NCBI GenBank assembly: GCA_028753945.1
Contig: JAPNXP010000009.1
Span: 6,262,001 to 6,326,000, forward strand
DNA length: 64,000 bases
Reading direction: 5' to 3'
From: Hexactinellida sp. DTS-2022
Lineage: Eukaryota; Porifera; Hexactinellida
Below, piece by piece: positions 20,558 through 30,090 of the stretch. Positions within the stretch are counted from its first letter, which is position 1, and each line of letters starts with the position of its first letter. The position numbers were made by a program, and so were the translations under genes. Below the pieces are notes generated by a model. That model ran no database searches. It was not told where the DNA came from and worked only from the letters and a program-made list of their open reading frames with translations.

Positions 20558-21131
20558 GAAAAATAATGTTGAGAATAGAAAATCCCGTGTAGACTAACGT
20601 TAATATTGTTCTATATAAACATACCTTTGACTTCTTAGATTCAAATTATTTTATATCGAGTTCACATTCTACAATGCTATCTTTATTTTAATATATTCAT
20701 TAGAGGGTCGGTGTACTGTATAATTATTAGGTCTCAATCATACTCGTATACCGTATATATATACTAGTATATCCTTAGTAAGTACGAACACGGCTAATAC
20801 AATTTCAGGATAAGGCGAACGCATTGTGACGGTCCCTTGGTGTTTGTACTAACGAAGTTCTACTGTACTTTGTTAGTGATAAAAACAAGATATAGTTTAA
20901 TCCTTTAATAATTAATACATACTACGTACAAGCTATCTAACACACAAATTGTCAATCCAAGGAGATCTAGTATACTCTTGTGGAATAGACTAGTATATAC
21001 AGAAATTAGACTAAAGTATGTGCACACACGTGTAAATAGGGGGAATAGTGTGATGAAATACTTAATAGCACCTAATGTGCTGACAGATAGTGGACTAAAG
21101 AGTAAATACTAGATAGGAAACGAGATCCTAG
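20558..21131. other. Intergenic between convergent genes, with a degenerate inverted-repeat remnant
   Basis: AT-rich sequence. Around 20770-20872 the two halves are imperfectly inverted: CCTTAGTAAGTACGAACAC on the left against the complement of GTGTTTGTACTAACGAAG on the right, ending TTCTACTGTA. This resembles a decayed pogo-type MITE. Nothing else is seen. Confidence 0.4.
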
Positions 21132-24100
21132 TTAAGCTAGATCAATGGTACCAATTGTTAGGCAAGTGGCCTCACTGAGCCCATTGATGAAGCGACATCT
21201 ACAGTAGTCAACCTGTGCTTCTGGTTGCACAATGCAATTGCAGTATGCGGTGTTACCTGGGAAACTCTTCTCGCATTTGCAGATTGCTTGCTGTTCTACT
21301 GGGACAATAGTGCACTGTATCCCACCTGGTAGGCAGCGACAATCTTGACACTGTGTTAGTTCTTCCCTTGCACGCGTTAGAATCTCGGAGGTGAGAGCAT
21401 TCGTGATTGCGTCCCAGTTACCTGTTTGGTTCTGTCGGATAACTTTGAGATCCCAAACGTAACCCCTCGCTCTCAGAGCAGGTTCGAGATAGTCCTTGTG
21501 AATTGTCTTTAACGCATTATTGGGTGCTGTATTGACAACTTCTGTATTCTCGAGACGTAAAATTTGATTTGTAATTGGATCCCTGTAGAAACAAGTCTCA
21601 GCACTGGACACACCCAGACATTGGGTTGTACCGCTTGAAAGGGTGACATCAATGATTTGTATGGGTATGATATTATTCGCTCTAAAAAGGTCCACGTAGA
21701 GAGATCTTCCTAGGTCGTTGAAGTCGTTGAACAGAGTTGAACTTTCAGCTATCTCCTCTTCGCTCCTGTAGAAGAAAGTCCTCAATTCATCTGTAACCAG
21801 AATGGCAAACTTGATGGAGTTTTCTCTCAATTGAGCATAAGTAACTGAGAAATTGGTTGCTGCGTAACCATCTTCACGTTCTCCAATCGTGGGTAGTTGT
21901 GCAATCGTGTCTGTCACGTTACTGGGGTCATTAATGTCAATTGTGAAATAGACATTTTGGGTAGAGTCTCCTCGATTGAGATTGGGTCCAACGAAATATG
22001 GATTTTCTTTTCCTTCCGATTTTTGGCTACCAAAGGCTACTACTGTGTATTGATTTTGATTGACAGTGCTGTTTCCGACACAGTTTTCACGGAGAGAACC
22101 TTCAAAGCGTGGCAGGAAAGCACTTAAGAATGCATGTTCGGTGTCCATTGAGGATGACACATCGACGAGTAAGATAATATCTGCGTAGTAATCATCACCA
22201 CAATCCGATTCTGTTAGAAGAGTTTGATTGGCGCTACAACAGTCGAGTTGTGTGCCATCTGGCTGAACACATTCATCACAGGAACACAGGAATGTGTAGG
22301 TGTTCTGTCCTGTAACAACCACCTCATAGGTATAGTCGCAGAGATCTTCAATGGGAACAATGAGCTGATTTGCACCATTGACTATGTCCTGCGTACTAAT
22401 AGCCTCTCTCTGTCCGTTTGTGTTAAATATTCTGAACCAGGTGAGTTGGATGTTTGACCCAAATGAGTGAGCATACACTGTTAGTGTTGCTTGTTTTAAT
22501 TGTTGGCTTGGTTGGCAGTTTGTACAAGTTGTCTGTGTGTTCAGGGGATCATTGTTACACGACACGATTGTTTGGACAATGATGTTGAACGTATGTGTAT
22601 CCTGTCCGTAGCGATTGCTAACGATAGCTGTATATAAGCCTGCATCCTGAGATTGGAAGTTGTGAATGATGATGGTAGCTTCGTTGCTCGTACCTGAGAA
22701 TTCGAAAGTGTAGTCTTGTCCCTGTATCAGCTCTACTCCGTTGTAGAACCATTTGAAGCTCCACGGCCTGGTTCCCTCTCGCACAATTCCAGTTATGCGT
22801 AGTTCTGAACCTGTGCTTGCTACGAGTGTTTGTCCAAGCTGAGCTTGTGTGCCTGTGACTGTCCCTGTAACTGTCTTATCCCACTTTGGTAGGATACCAA
22901 TGTTGGTGATCTGTCGGTCTGATCCGTATGCGTTTTCTGCCACAATCAAGTAGTTTCCTTGAATGTGATCACCAACATTTGTGAATACGAGATTGTATGG
23001 GTTACTTTGAGACACGGATACATAGTTAGCCACTGGTGAGTTTTCAATTGGAATATTTTGTCCATTTTCATCGATGTAGTACCAGGTGATGGTGACTGGT
23101 TGTGTGCCTCTCAAGAGTCGGGAGTTGAGTGTGAATGTGGACACAAGATCTCCATCGAGTCCATAGTACACCTTTTGTTCGTCAGATCTGTACCCTCCTA
23201 CGAGAACGACTTGATTGTCAGAGCTTATTGTTCTGTTTCCTGATGTCCATTCGAGTTCTGGTGGATCTCCGGTCACACAAGCTGAACTATCAACACATGG
23301 CTGTAATTCTCCCGACACGCATCGACATTCAACACAAGCTCTCAGCTTTCCACAATCTTGACTGCTCTTGACAACAACAATGCTGACGAACGCTCGAGTA
23401 AAAGCATTTATTTCTGTCTCCATTTTATCAATATTCCAAGCGCTACCTCCTGCCCCTAATGCAAGCATAATATAAGCGGAATCAATGTTCTGTTGGGCAG
23501 AGTTTGCTTTCACTCTTCCTCCGTCTCTTTCTTCAAAACCGACGTTTCCTGATACCGACACTAACGCTTTTATGCTCCCATCTGAATCCTTAAATATACC
23601 CAGTGCATCATTTCCATTCCCATCTTCGAATAGAGCTTTAACAATGACGTTTAGAATTACGTTGTTTTGTGTTATAAGTGCTTGTATCGCTGCTTTGTCC
23701 AGTTGAGGAACATCCAAACCATCGTTATCGAATGCATCACAGCCAGCTCTCGGACCATTTGTTATAAGTGTGATATGCTTACATGATTGATCTTGAAATT
23801 CTGACTGGTAGTTTTTTAACGCTGTATAAATGGCTACATATCCATCTGATGCTTGTCCAGTTCCTTCGAAGGGAAACCCTTGAATAAACGCACCTATTTC
23901 TCGAGAAGTTCCACATACTTGCCCGTTTGGTGGACTTTGCGATATCGCGTAACACCGATCGGGCACTCTGTTATTCTCTTGACCGAATGTCATGAGACAG
24001 TATTTATTTTGGCAAATACTGTTTTCTTGTCCAAAGTTGATTTGTGCCAAATTTATTACAAGGTTAGTAGCGACGTCCTTAACATTGTCATGGACATCAT

Positions 24101-26366
24101 CCATTGCTCTTGTTTCTGCTACTGCTATTACCATATCCACACATGATGGCTGTCTGAACCCGCTAATTATCTGCGTCTTATTACACTCTATGGGGCGACA
24201 TTCATTTGTGATGTCAAAGTCAATGATTTCAATTTGTTCACAACCAGAAACGCCTTCAATGCAGGAGCAATTCTTACACCCAGTTACTTTGCAAGCTTCG
24301 GGTTCAGGGGATGCTGTAGTGGGGACTGAAGGGCGTACTTCGTAGTTGAAGAATGCTGCTGTAAAGCTTTCCCTGAATTCTCTTGAAACGGGTAAACTCC
24401 AAAGTATGCCACCTGTCGCTTTCACCATTTGGTAGTACGTGTCTCTGGTGTTTTGTGTCTGTTCTGTGCCATCAGGGATTAGGAGCTCGACTTCTCCGGA
24501 AATCTGTCTTTCCTTTATTTGAATTCCATCCACATATACTACCTTGTTGTCTGGCAGTATGGCTAATATTCTGTTACTTGGAATCCCATAACTTGCATCA
24601 ATGCTTATTGATAGATTTACCACGGCACTTAACTCGATGCTGAATCTAGTCAATGTTTGCTCCATATTTTGGTTTAGAAGGGTTGGGATTCTGCTAACCT
24701 CAGATTCAGATGTTGGAGTCAGATTATCTCGGTCTTCATCTGTGATAAGAATTATCTTTCGACATGCCGGGTATATGAATCTATACCGTTGAAGTGCTCT
24801 GTAAATGGCAGCATAACCATCTTCCAATCTCCCTGCTCCCACAAACGGGCTTGGGACCGCCGTAACACTTTCGACTAAACTTGCAGTTGACCCCCATAAA
24901 TCCAGGTTTTCTCCTTTGAACGTGATTCCTCCTAAATCCAATGGTCTACCAATATGGTCTACTCCTAAATTTCTATCCGCACCGAAGCTCAAGACTCCAA
25001 AAATATTATTACAAGCTTCAGATGGAACGAAATTAATTTCTTGTAGGAACACCGGGATCTGCCTTGAGACATCTGCTAACCAAAGGTGCTCTGGCCGCAT
25101 AGATGCACTTTCATCGATGGCATAAATTAGGTTAACACATTTTCCATTAACGGCCTCTGTTTCTGTGAGGATCGGCCTTTCGTTTCTATCGCATTCATCG
25201 AAACACGGTTTATCTCGAATGCATTGAAAGCTACTTCCGTCACAATACACGAATCGATCGATCACTGTGTCATAGACGATTTGACCTAGTTCATACTGAC
25301 TGCAATCCGAATTGAAAGTTGAATTTAACGCCAGGATCATAATCCTTTTCCCCACTCGTCCCTTATCTCCGACACCGCCTTCGCCTCCTTTGTTACCCAC
25401 TTCACCTTTGTTACCTCTATCTCCGGGTCCCCCTTTGTCTCCCCTATTTCCCTTTTCCCCTGTGTCTCCTACATCCCCTGATGCTCCTTTGTTTCCCTGT
25501 TCACCGATAGGTCCTTGTGATCCCTTTCCAACCTGTCCCTCGTCCCCTTGCATTCCCTTTCCCCCTTGGATACCTCTGTCCCCACTCAGCCCCTCTTCTC
25601 CATCTACGCCCTTCAATCCCTTACTGCCATCACTCCCTCCTTCCCCATTATTCCCTTTCTCACCCGTATCACCATCCGGTCCTCTTTCTCCCGTGCCTCC
25701 CTTCATTCCATTTTCCCCATCGGCCCCGTCATCCCCACGTGTCCCCTGATCCCCCTCCGCTCCCTGGTTCCCTTTGGCACCTGTCTCTCCTGGTTGACCC
25801 TTTGTACCCATTTGTGGTTTGGGACATTCTTCCGGATAACAGATGCCCGGTAGCCCTGGCCTGCCCAATTGTCCTTCTTGTCCCCTTGAGCCTGGATAAC
25901 CCTTTTCTCCCCTCACTCCATCACAACCTTCTGGACAATCAGGTGCGATTTGCAGGGTGGTCTCTGCGCTGTCTGTCTTTGCTCCTCCTCCCGATGTGTA
26001 TTCGAGAATGCAGGTGTATGTAGCAGCATAGCTTTCGCTTATGTTGTAGATAGTGAGAGTAGTTTCAGTGTAGCGACGAATGTTTGGATATCCGACAGCA
26101 CTGAAACTGTCGAATTCTATCTTGTTCCCATTCAATTCAAACTCTATTGATGGGTTTTCCTCCGGGGTTGCGTCAATTGGACATTTGATCTCCACGTTGG
26201 ACCCTGCCCTCACTATGGCATTATCTCCTATCGTGACACGTGGCTTCGATACGCCTAGTAGTTTGTAGGTTTCTCCGTTTCCTTTACGAATGCTTGCAGT
26301 GTTTATGCTCTGTTGCAAAGCCAGCAAAACCCAGATCACCAGAATTGCTGTTATTTTCATTCCCAT
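21132..26366 (-). CDS. Gene A: giant secreted Ig-collagen-VWA protein (1744 aa)
   Basis: One uninterrupted exon. Order by approximate residue: signal peptide 1-24; Ig domain 35-142 with Cys in IKCPI and YTCIL; collagen triplets 149-340, about 60 Gly-X-Y with a 12-residue Cys-containing break (ICYPEECPKPQM) after eight triplets; Cys module 341-395; VWA1 near 410-640 with an intact MIDAS start (DESAS); VWC-like CxxCxC motif; VWA2 near 743-990 without a DxSxS motif (AETRA); second CxxCxC motif; Ig-like domains near 1035-1150 and 1160-1268; Cys module to about 1370; VWA3 near 1395-1640 with DVSSS; third CxxCxC motif and Cys-rich tail. Such a protein should be an extracellular trimeric matrix or adhesion molecule. 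It is nearly identical to gene B outside short islands. An acceptor-like CTTTCTATAG lies 13 nt before the ATG. Confidence 0.88.
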   Translation of the reverse strand: MGMKITAILVIWVLLALQQSINTASIRKGNGETYKLLGVSKPRVTIGDNAIVRAGSNVEIKCPIDATPEENPSIEFELNGNKIEFDSFSAVGYPNIRRYTETTLTIYNISESYAATYTCILEYTSGGGAKTDSAETTLQIAPDCPEGCDGVRGEKGYPGSRGQEGQLGRPGLPGICYPEECPKPQMGTKGQPGETGAKGNQGAEGDQGTRGDDGADGENGMKGGTGERGPDGDTGEKGNNGEGGSDGSKGLKGVDGEEGLSGDRGIQGGKGMQGDEGQVGKGSQGPIGEQGNKGASGDVGDTGEKGNRGDKGGPGDRGNKGEVGNKGGEGGVGDKGRVGKRIMILALNSTFNSDCSQYELGQIVYDTVIDRFVYCDGSSFQCIRDKPCFDECDRNERPILTETEAVNGKCVNLIYAIDESASMRPEHLWLADVSRQIPVFLQEINFVPSEACNNIFGVLSFGADRNLGVDHIGRPLDLGGITFKGENLDLWGSTASLVESVTAVPSPFVGAGRLEDGYAAIYRALQRYRFIYPACRKIILITDEDRDNLTPTSESEVSRIPTLLNQNMEQTLTRFSIELSAVVNLSISIDASYGIPSNRILAILPDNKVVYVDGIQIKERQISGEVELLIPDGTEQTQNTRDTYYQMVKATGGILWSLPVSREFRESFTAAFFNYEVRPSVPTTASPEPEACKVTGCKNCSCIEGVSGCEQIEIIDFDITNECRPIECNKTQIISGFRQPSCVDMVIAVAETRAMDDVHDNVKDVATNLVINLAQINFGQENSICQNKYCLMTFGQENNRVPDRCYAISQSPPNGQVCGTSREIGAFIQGFPFEGTGQASDGYVAIYTALKNYQSEFQDQSCKHITLITNGPRAGCDAFDNDGLDVPQLDKAAIQALITQNNVILNVIVKALFEDGNGNDALGIFKDSDGSIKALVSVSGNVGFEERDGGRVKANSAQQNIDSAYIMLALGAGGSAWNIDKMETEINAFTRAFVSIVVVKSSQDCGKLRACVECRCVSGELQPCVDSSACVTGDPPELEWTSGNRTISSDNQVVLVGGYRSDEQKVYYGLDGDLVSTFTLNSRLLRGTQPVTITWYYIDENGQNIPIENSPVANYVSVSQSNPYNLVFTNVGDHIQGNYLIVAENAYGSDRQITNIGILPKWDKTVTGTVTGTQAQLGQTLVASTGSELRITGIVREGTRPWSFKWFYNGVELIQGQDYTFEFSGTSNEATIIIHNFQSQDAGLYTAIVSNRYGQDTHTFNIIVQTIVSCNNDPLNTQTTCTNCQPSQQLKQATLTVYAHSFGSNIQLTWFRIFNTNGQREAISTQDIVNGANQLIVPIEDLCDYTYEVVVTGQNTYTFLCSCDECVQPDGTQLDCCSANQTLLTESDCGDDYYADIILLVDVSSSMDTEHAFLSAFLPRFEGSLRENCVGNSTVNQNQYTVVAFGSQKSEGKENPYFVGPNLNRGDSTQNVYFTIDINDPSNVTDTIAQLPTIGEREDGYAATNFSVTYAQLRENSIKFAILVTDELRTFFYRSEEEIAESSTLFNDFNDLGRSLYVDLFRANNIIPIQIIDVTLSSGTTQCLGVSSAETCFYRDPITNQILRLENTEVVNTAPNNALKTIHKDYLEPALRARGYVWDLKVIRQNQTGNWDAITNALTSEILTRAREELTQCQDCRCLPGGIQCTIVPVEQQAICKCEKSFPGNTAYCNCIVQPEAQVDYCRCRFINGLSEATCLTIGTIDLA

Positions 26367-26497
26367 TTTTCAGTGTTTTCTATAGAAAGGTAAATATAGC
26401 ATAATTTCTTTTTTACTTATGGTGACGGACTAACAGTTTTCCCTTACTTATTATCCGTTCTATTTCTTATATTTCTATTTAGTTTTTTATTTACACT
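26367..26497. promoter_or_regulatory. 131-bp divergent promoter region between gene A and POLR3K
   Basis: The two start codons point away from each other across 131 bp, so both core promoters, or the promoter of one plus its 5' acceptor, must lie here. No TATA box or recognised motif is claimed. Acceptor-like AG sites face both genes. Confidence 0.4.
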
Positions 26498-26827
26498 ATG
26501 GCATACTTTTGTCCTTACTGTGGAAACCTGCTCATTGTTGAAGTGTGTGATAATGCACCCAATAGGCTAGCTTGTAAAACGTGTCCACATATTTATGAAA
26601 TTTCGAACCAAATCGTTATTAAGCGCTATCCCAAATTGAAAGAGGTTGATGACGTACTTGGTGGTTCTTCAGCATGGGAAAACGTAGATTCTACGGAAGA
26701 GACCTGTCCTAAGTGTAAGCACACGCGAGCGTATTATCTACAAATGCAGACTAGGTCTGCCGATGAACCTATGTCAGTTTTCTACAAATGTTGCAATGTA
26801 CCATGTGGTCACAGGTGGAAAGACTAA
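26498..26827 (+). CDS. POLR3K: RNA polymerase III subunit RPC10 (RPC11 in yeast)
   Basis: 109 residues, almost the length of human POLR3K (108). The N-terminal zinc ribbon has CPYC and CKTC pairs. The middle carries the invariant [18 protein letters not shown] block (here [14 protein letters not shown]) and SAWENVDST. The C-terminal TFIIS-type ribbon has CPKC ... CC..CGHRW, with the RSADEPM loop whose Asp-Glu pair reaches into the polymerase active site for RNA cleavage. The subunit supports proofreading, termination and reinitiation by Pol III in the nucleus. The TMTC gene starts 97 bp downstream on the same strand. Confidence 0.97.
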   Translation: MAYFCPYCGNLLIVEVCDNAPNRLACKTCPHIYEISNQIVIKRYPKLKEVDDVLGGSSAWENVDSTEETCPKCKHTRAYYLQMQTRSADEPMSVFYKCCNVPCGHRWKD

Positions 26828-26923
26828 AGAATATTAGTTTTGTATTCAAAATAATTTAGATGTTTACTTGTAACTTTTTGTTTGTTTAATTTATATTAGT
26901 TTTGTTTGATATTAGCTTTAGCC

Positions 26924-29398
26924 ATGATTCGGAAATTATCACATTTGTATGTGAGTTTTGGATGCTTTATTATAGCCTGCCTTTGCTATTTAAATTCCTT
27001 ATGGGGAGATTTTTGTTTTGATGATATTTCAGCCATCGTAGAAAACCAAGATCTACGCCCTGAAACTCCATGGGTTAACTTGTTTCAAGATGACTTCTGG
27101 GGTACCCCGATGCATATTGATGGAAGTCACAAGTCGTATCGACCCTTAACTATATTTACTTTCAGAATTAATTATCTCATTAGCGGATTGCAACCCTTCG
27201 GATACCATGTTGTTAATGTATTTTTCCATGGTGTTGTAACTTATTTGTTTACTTATTTCGTGTCAGTGATTTCATCTGGAAATTTATTTATTGCCCTGGT
27301 TTCTGGTTTATTATTCGCAATCCACCCAATTCACACTGAGGCTATAGCAGGTTTAGTCGGGAGAGCTGAGCCTCTCTCTGGAATATTCTTTCTTACAGTT
27401 TTATTAATTTATTCAAGGTCAAGTAAGCACAGTGGTTTAATATATTGTCTAGGAATGGTTTTATTAGCTTTCACTATACTTTGCTCAGTTCTAAGTAAAG
27501 AAGTGGGTATCACTGTTATCGCAATTTGCTGTGTCTACGATGCCCTATATGTTGAAAAGATAATCGTATTGAATTTCTTATCGCCCACGTCTCCGAAAGC
27601 CTGGCTTATGAAATACAATAAGATTCTGAAACGAATCTCTATCCTAATTATTATTACACTTACTATATTGTTTTTACGTATTAAGATCAATGGCCCAGGG
27701 CTGCCAAGTTTTACATCACTAGACAATCCAGCCACCAACGCTCCTTTTCCCACGCGCCAATTAACTTTCCTATATCTGTGTTTTGTTAACACATGGCTAC
27801 TTTTCTTCCCTTCATTTCTATGTGCAGATTGGACTATGCAAACAATTCAATTAGTTGAAGCACCCTCGGATCCCAGAAACATACTAACAGTGATAACATT
27901 TTTGGTTTATTTGATATTTGGACTTTGGTCGATTTCAGATAATACTAATGACAAGAGATTAGTTCTTATGGCGCTTTCTATAATAATATTTCCGTTTATT
28001 CCTGCGTCCAATCTATTCTTTCCAGTGGGTTTTGTGGTTGCTGAGAGGATCTTATACATTCCAAGTATGGGGGTGTGTTTGCTAATTGCACTGGGAACTG
28101 CCAAATTATTGAATCATGGAAAATTTATGAAGTACTTATGTCTTATGTTTCTTGGAGTAACTTGTGTGTTGTACTTAACAAAGACTCTAAATCGAAACTT
28201 AGACTGGTCTAATGATTATTCACTTTTCAAATCTGGCATTAAGATAAATCAAAACAATGCAAAGCTCTACAACAACTTGGGACATGTGTATGAAAACCGT
28301 AAACAGTACATAGAAGCAGAGGAGCTATTCCTGAAAGCATCAGTTATCCAGCCAGATGACACCGGCTCATGGATCAACCTCGGCAGAGTATTAAAGCTAC
28401 AACAACGCCTTGATGAAGCAGAATCAGCACTACAGAAGGCTCTCGAACTGATGCCCAATATAACTGAGAAAGGTCAATCATTTAGGGTTGCCCCGAATCA
28501 TTTGAATGTTTACTTTAATTACGCAAATTTACTTGCACAAGATCCTTCTCGTTATGAAGAGGCAGAGCATTATTATAAGATAACTTTACGGGTACGCCCT
28601 GGGATGTCGGAAGCACACATGAACTACGGGAATCTATTGATCAAGATTGAAGACTTTGATTCTGCGTTGTCACATTATCAGAAAGCTATAGAACTTAAAC
28701 TTGACTACGCAGATGCGTATTACAACATGGCTACCACCTACTTAAGGATTAATGACAATGCTAGCTGCGAAAAGTATTTGAGAAAAACTATATCCCTTGA
28801 TTCGAGTCACATATACTCGTTAATCAACCTCGCAACTCTCTTAACGGAAGAGAATACGATTAAATCCCGGAAAGAGGCAATAGAATTGTTTAAAAGAGTA
28901 CTCGTAACAGACCCGAGAAACGAAGCGGCTTTCTTTAACCTTGGCCTGCTCTACTCAGATGAAAATTCCCATCAAGAAGCTGAGAAAATGTTCTTACAAA
29001 CAGTGATTACGAATCCAGTGCACAAGAGTGCCTTATTCAACCTAGGTTTATATTCTCTAAACTTTAAAGACTATGAGAAGTGTATTGAGTATTTGAGCAG
29101 GCTTATTGATGCGCACCCCAGTCACATTCGCGGCCATTTCAATTTGGGTGATTGTTTTATGCATAAATTGGATAAAACACGAGCGAAATTACACTATCAA
29201 TCAGCTCTCGAGTTAGATCCCAACTTTCTCCCTGCCATCCACAACCTAGGGGTAGTATTGGCACAGGATGGGCGATATTTGGAAGCGATCGAACAATTTG
29301 AAAATGTTCTAAGATTAGAGCCAAATCATGTAAATGGAAAAATCTTTTTAGAACGCTCAAAAATAGAATTGTTAAATAAAACTAAGGGAAAAGTTTAA
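26924..29398 (+). CDS. TMTC family: ER protein O-mannosyltransferase with TPR repeats
   Basis: 824 residues from the ATG at 26924, two bases after an acceptor-like region (GATATTAGCTTTAGCC). The N-terminal half has about ten membrane segments. It has the family catalytic FDDISAIVENQDL loop near residue 30 and the DUF1736 block around PGLPSFTSLDNPAT. ASNLFFPVGFVVAERILYIPSMG is close to TMTC3-type sequences. From about residue 448 to the end there are tandem TPR units (YNNLGHVYENRKQY, WINLGRVLK, YYNMATTYL, HNLGVVLAQDGRYLEA). TMTC1-4 transfer mannose to Ser/Thr on cadherin-type EC domains in the ER lumen. The gene is intronless and lies 97 bp behind POLR3K. Assignment to TMTC3 rather than another member is tentative. 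Confidence 0.9.
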   Translation: MIRKLSHLYVSFGCFIIACLCYLNSLWGDFCFDDISAIVENQDLRPETPWVNLFQDDFWGTPMHIDGSHKSYRPLTIFTFRINYLISGLQPFGYHVVNVFFHGVVTYLFTYFVSVISSGNLFIALVSGLLFAIHPIHTEAIAGLVGRAEPLSGIFFLTVLLIYSRSSKHSGLIYCLGMVLLAFTILCSVLSKEVGITVIAICCVYDALYVEKIIVLNFLSPTSPKAWLMKYNKILKRISILIIITLTILFLRIKINGPGLPSFTSLDNPATNAPFPTRQLTFLYLCFVNTWLLFFPSFLCADWTMQTIQLVEAPSDPRNILTVITFLVYLIFGLWSISDNTNDKRLVLMALSIIIFPFIPASNLFFPVGFVVAERILYIPSMGVCLLIALGTAKLLNHGKFMKYLCLMFLGVTCVLYLTKTLNRNLDWSNDYSLFKSGIKINQNNAKLYNNLGHVYENRKQYIEAEELFLKASVIQPDDTGSWINLGRVLKLQQRLDEAESALQKALELMPNITEKGQSFRVAPNHLNVYFNYANLLAQDPSRYEEAEHYYKITLRVRPGMSEAHMNYGNLLIKIEDFDSALSHYQKAIELKLDYADAYYNMATTYLRINDNASCEKYLRKTISLDSSHIYSLINLATLLTEENTIKSRKEAIELFKRVLVTDPRNEAAFFNLGLLYSDENSHQEAEKMFLQTVITNPVHKSALFNLGLYSLNFKDYEKCIEYLSRLIDAHPSHIRGHFNLGDCFMHKLDKTRAKLHYQSALELDPNFLPAIHNLGVVLAQDGRYLEAIEQFENVLRLEPNHVNGKIFLERSKIELLNKTKGKV

Positions 29399-30090
29399 CA
29401 AACTTTATTGTTTATTTGTTCTAATTAATACGTATTCATACTTTTTTGTTTACATATTCTTACTAATAACAACAACATCTTGATTAACTCACCTGAATGG
29501 GATCCTCAACAGAATATCTTTTAACAAATTTTATATAAAGTTAACAATGATTCCGAACTATTGCTGACAATTTATACTCTACTCCTATTCCTATTTAACA
29601 ATTCTAGATTAACTCTACACCTAACATAGTTGAGCTAATTAAATCTTGATTAAACTTTCACAATCCTGCAGAATACTCTTAGTCTAATAAATCAATTATT
29701 TGTTTAAAATAATTATTGTATGTTCAGCAATATATTATAGGCGAAGCGAATTCCATATACTATTAATTCCAAATACTTAATATATTTGTATATATTATAG
29801 TATACTCCCTTTAAATTAAATGTTTCTGGTATTTACTAATAGCACACAAACGTAAATGTTTAATAACAACAACTACATTCTCCACAAAACCTACTCAATA
29901 CAATAACTAGAAATGTTCAAATGAACGGTACAAATGTTGACCCCTAAAATAAACGGTGTACTAACACAGTTAATTAAACTAAGGTAGTCATTATGTAATT
30001 TTTCTGTGAGATTTAGAGAGTAAATAAGGCCTAGGTAGGTATATTTGGAGAATAGTTAGTGACGTACTAAGACAATGGTAATAGGAGATC
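29399..30090. other. AT-rich intergenic region between convergent TMTC and gene B
   Basis: About 690 bp of low-complexity AT-rich DNA with no coding signal, RNA gene or clear repeat. It presumably holds both 3' untranslated regions. Confidence 0.45.

Noticed and set aside
25312..25749. Proline-rich open frames on the plus strand (also at 34274-34711, 41302-41850 and 54020-54838)
   Set aside because: They are the antisense of collagen Gly-X-Y codons; GGN read backwards gives Pro-rich frames. No independent coding evidence.
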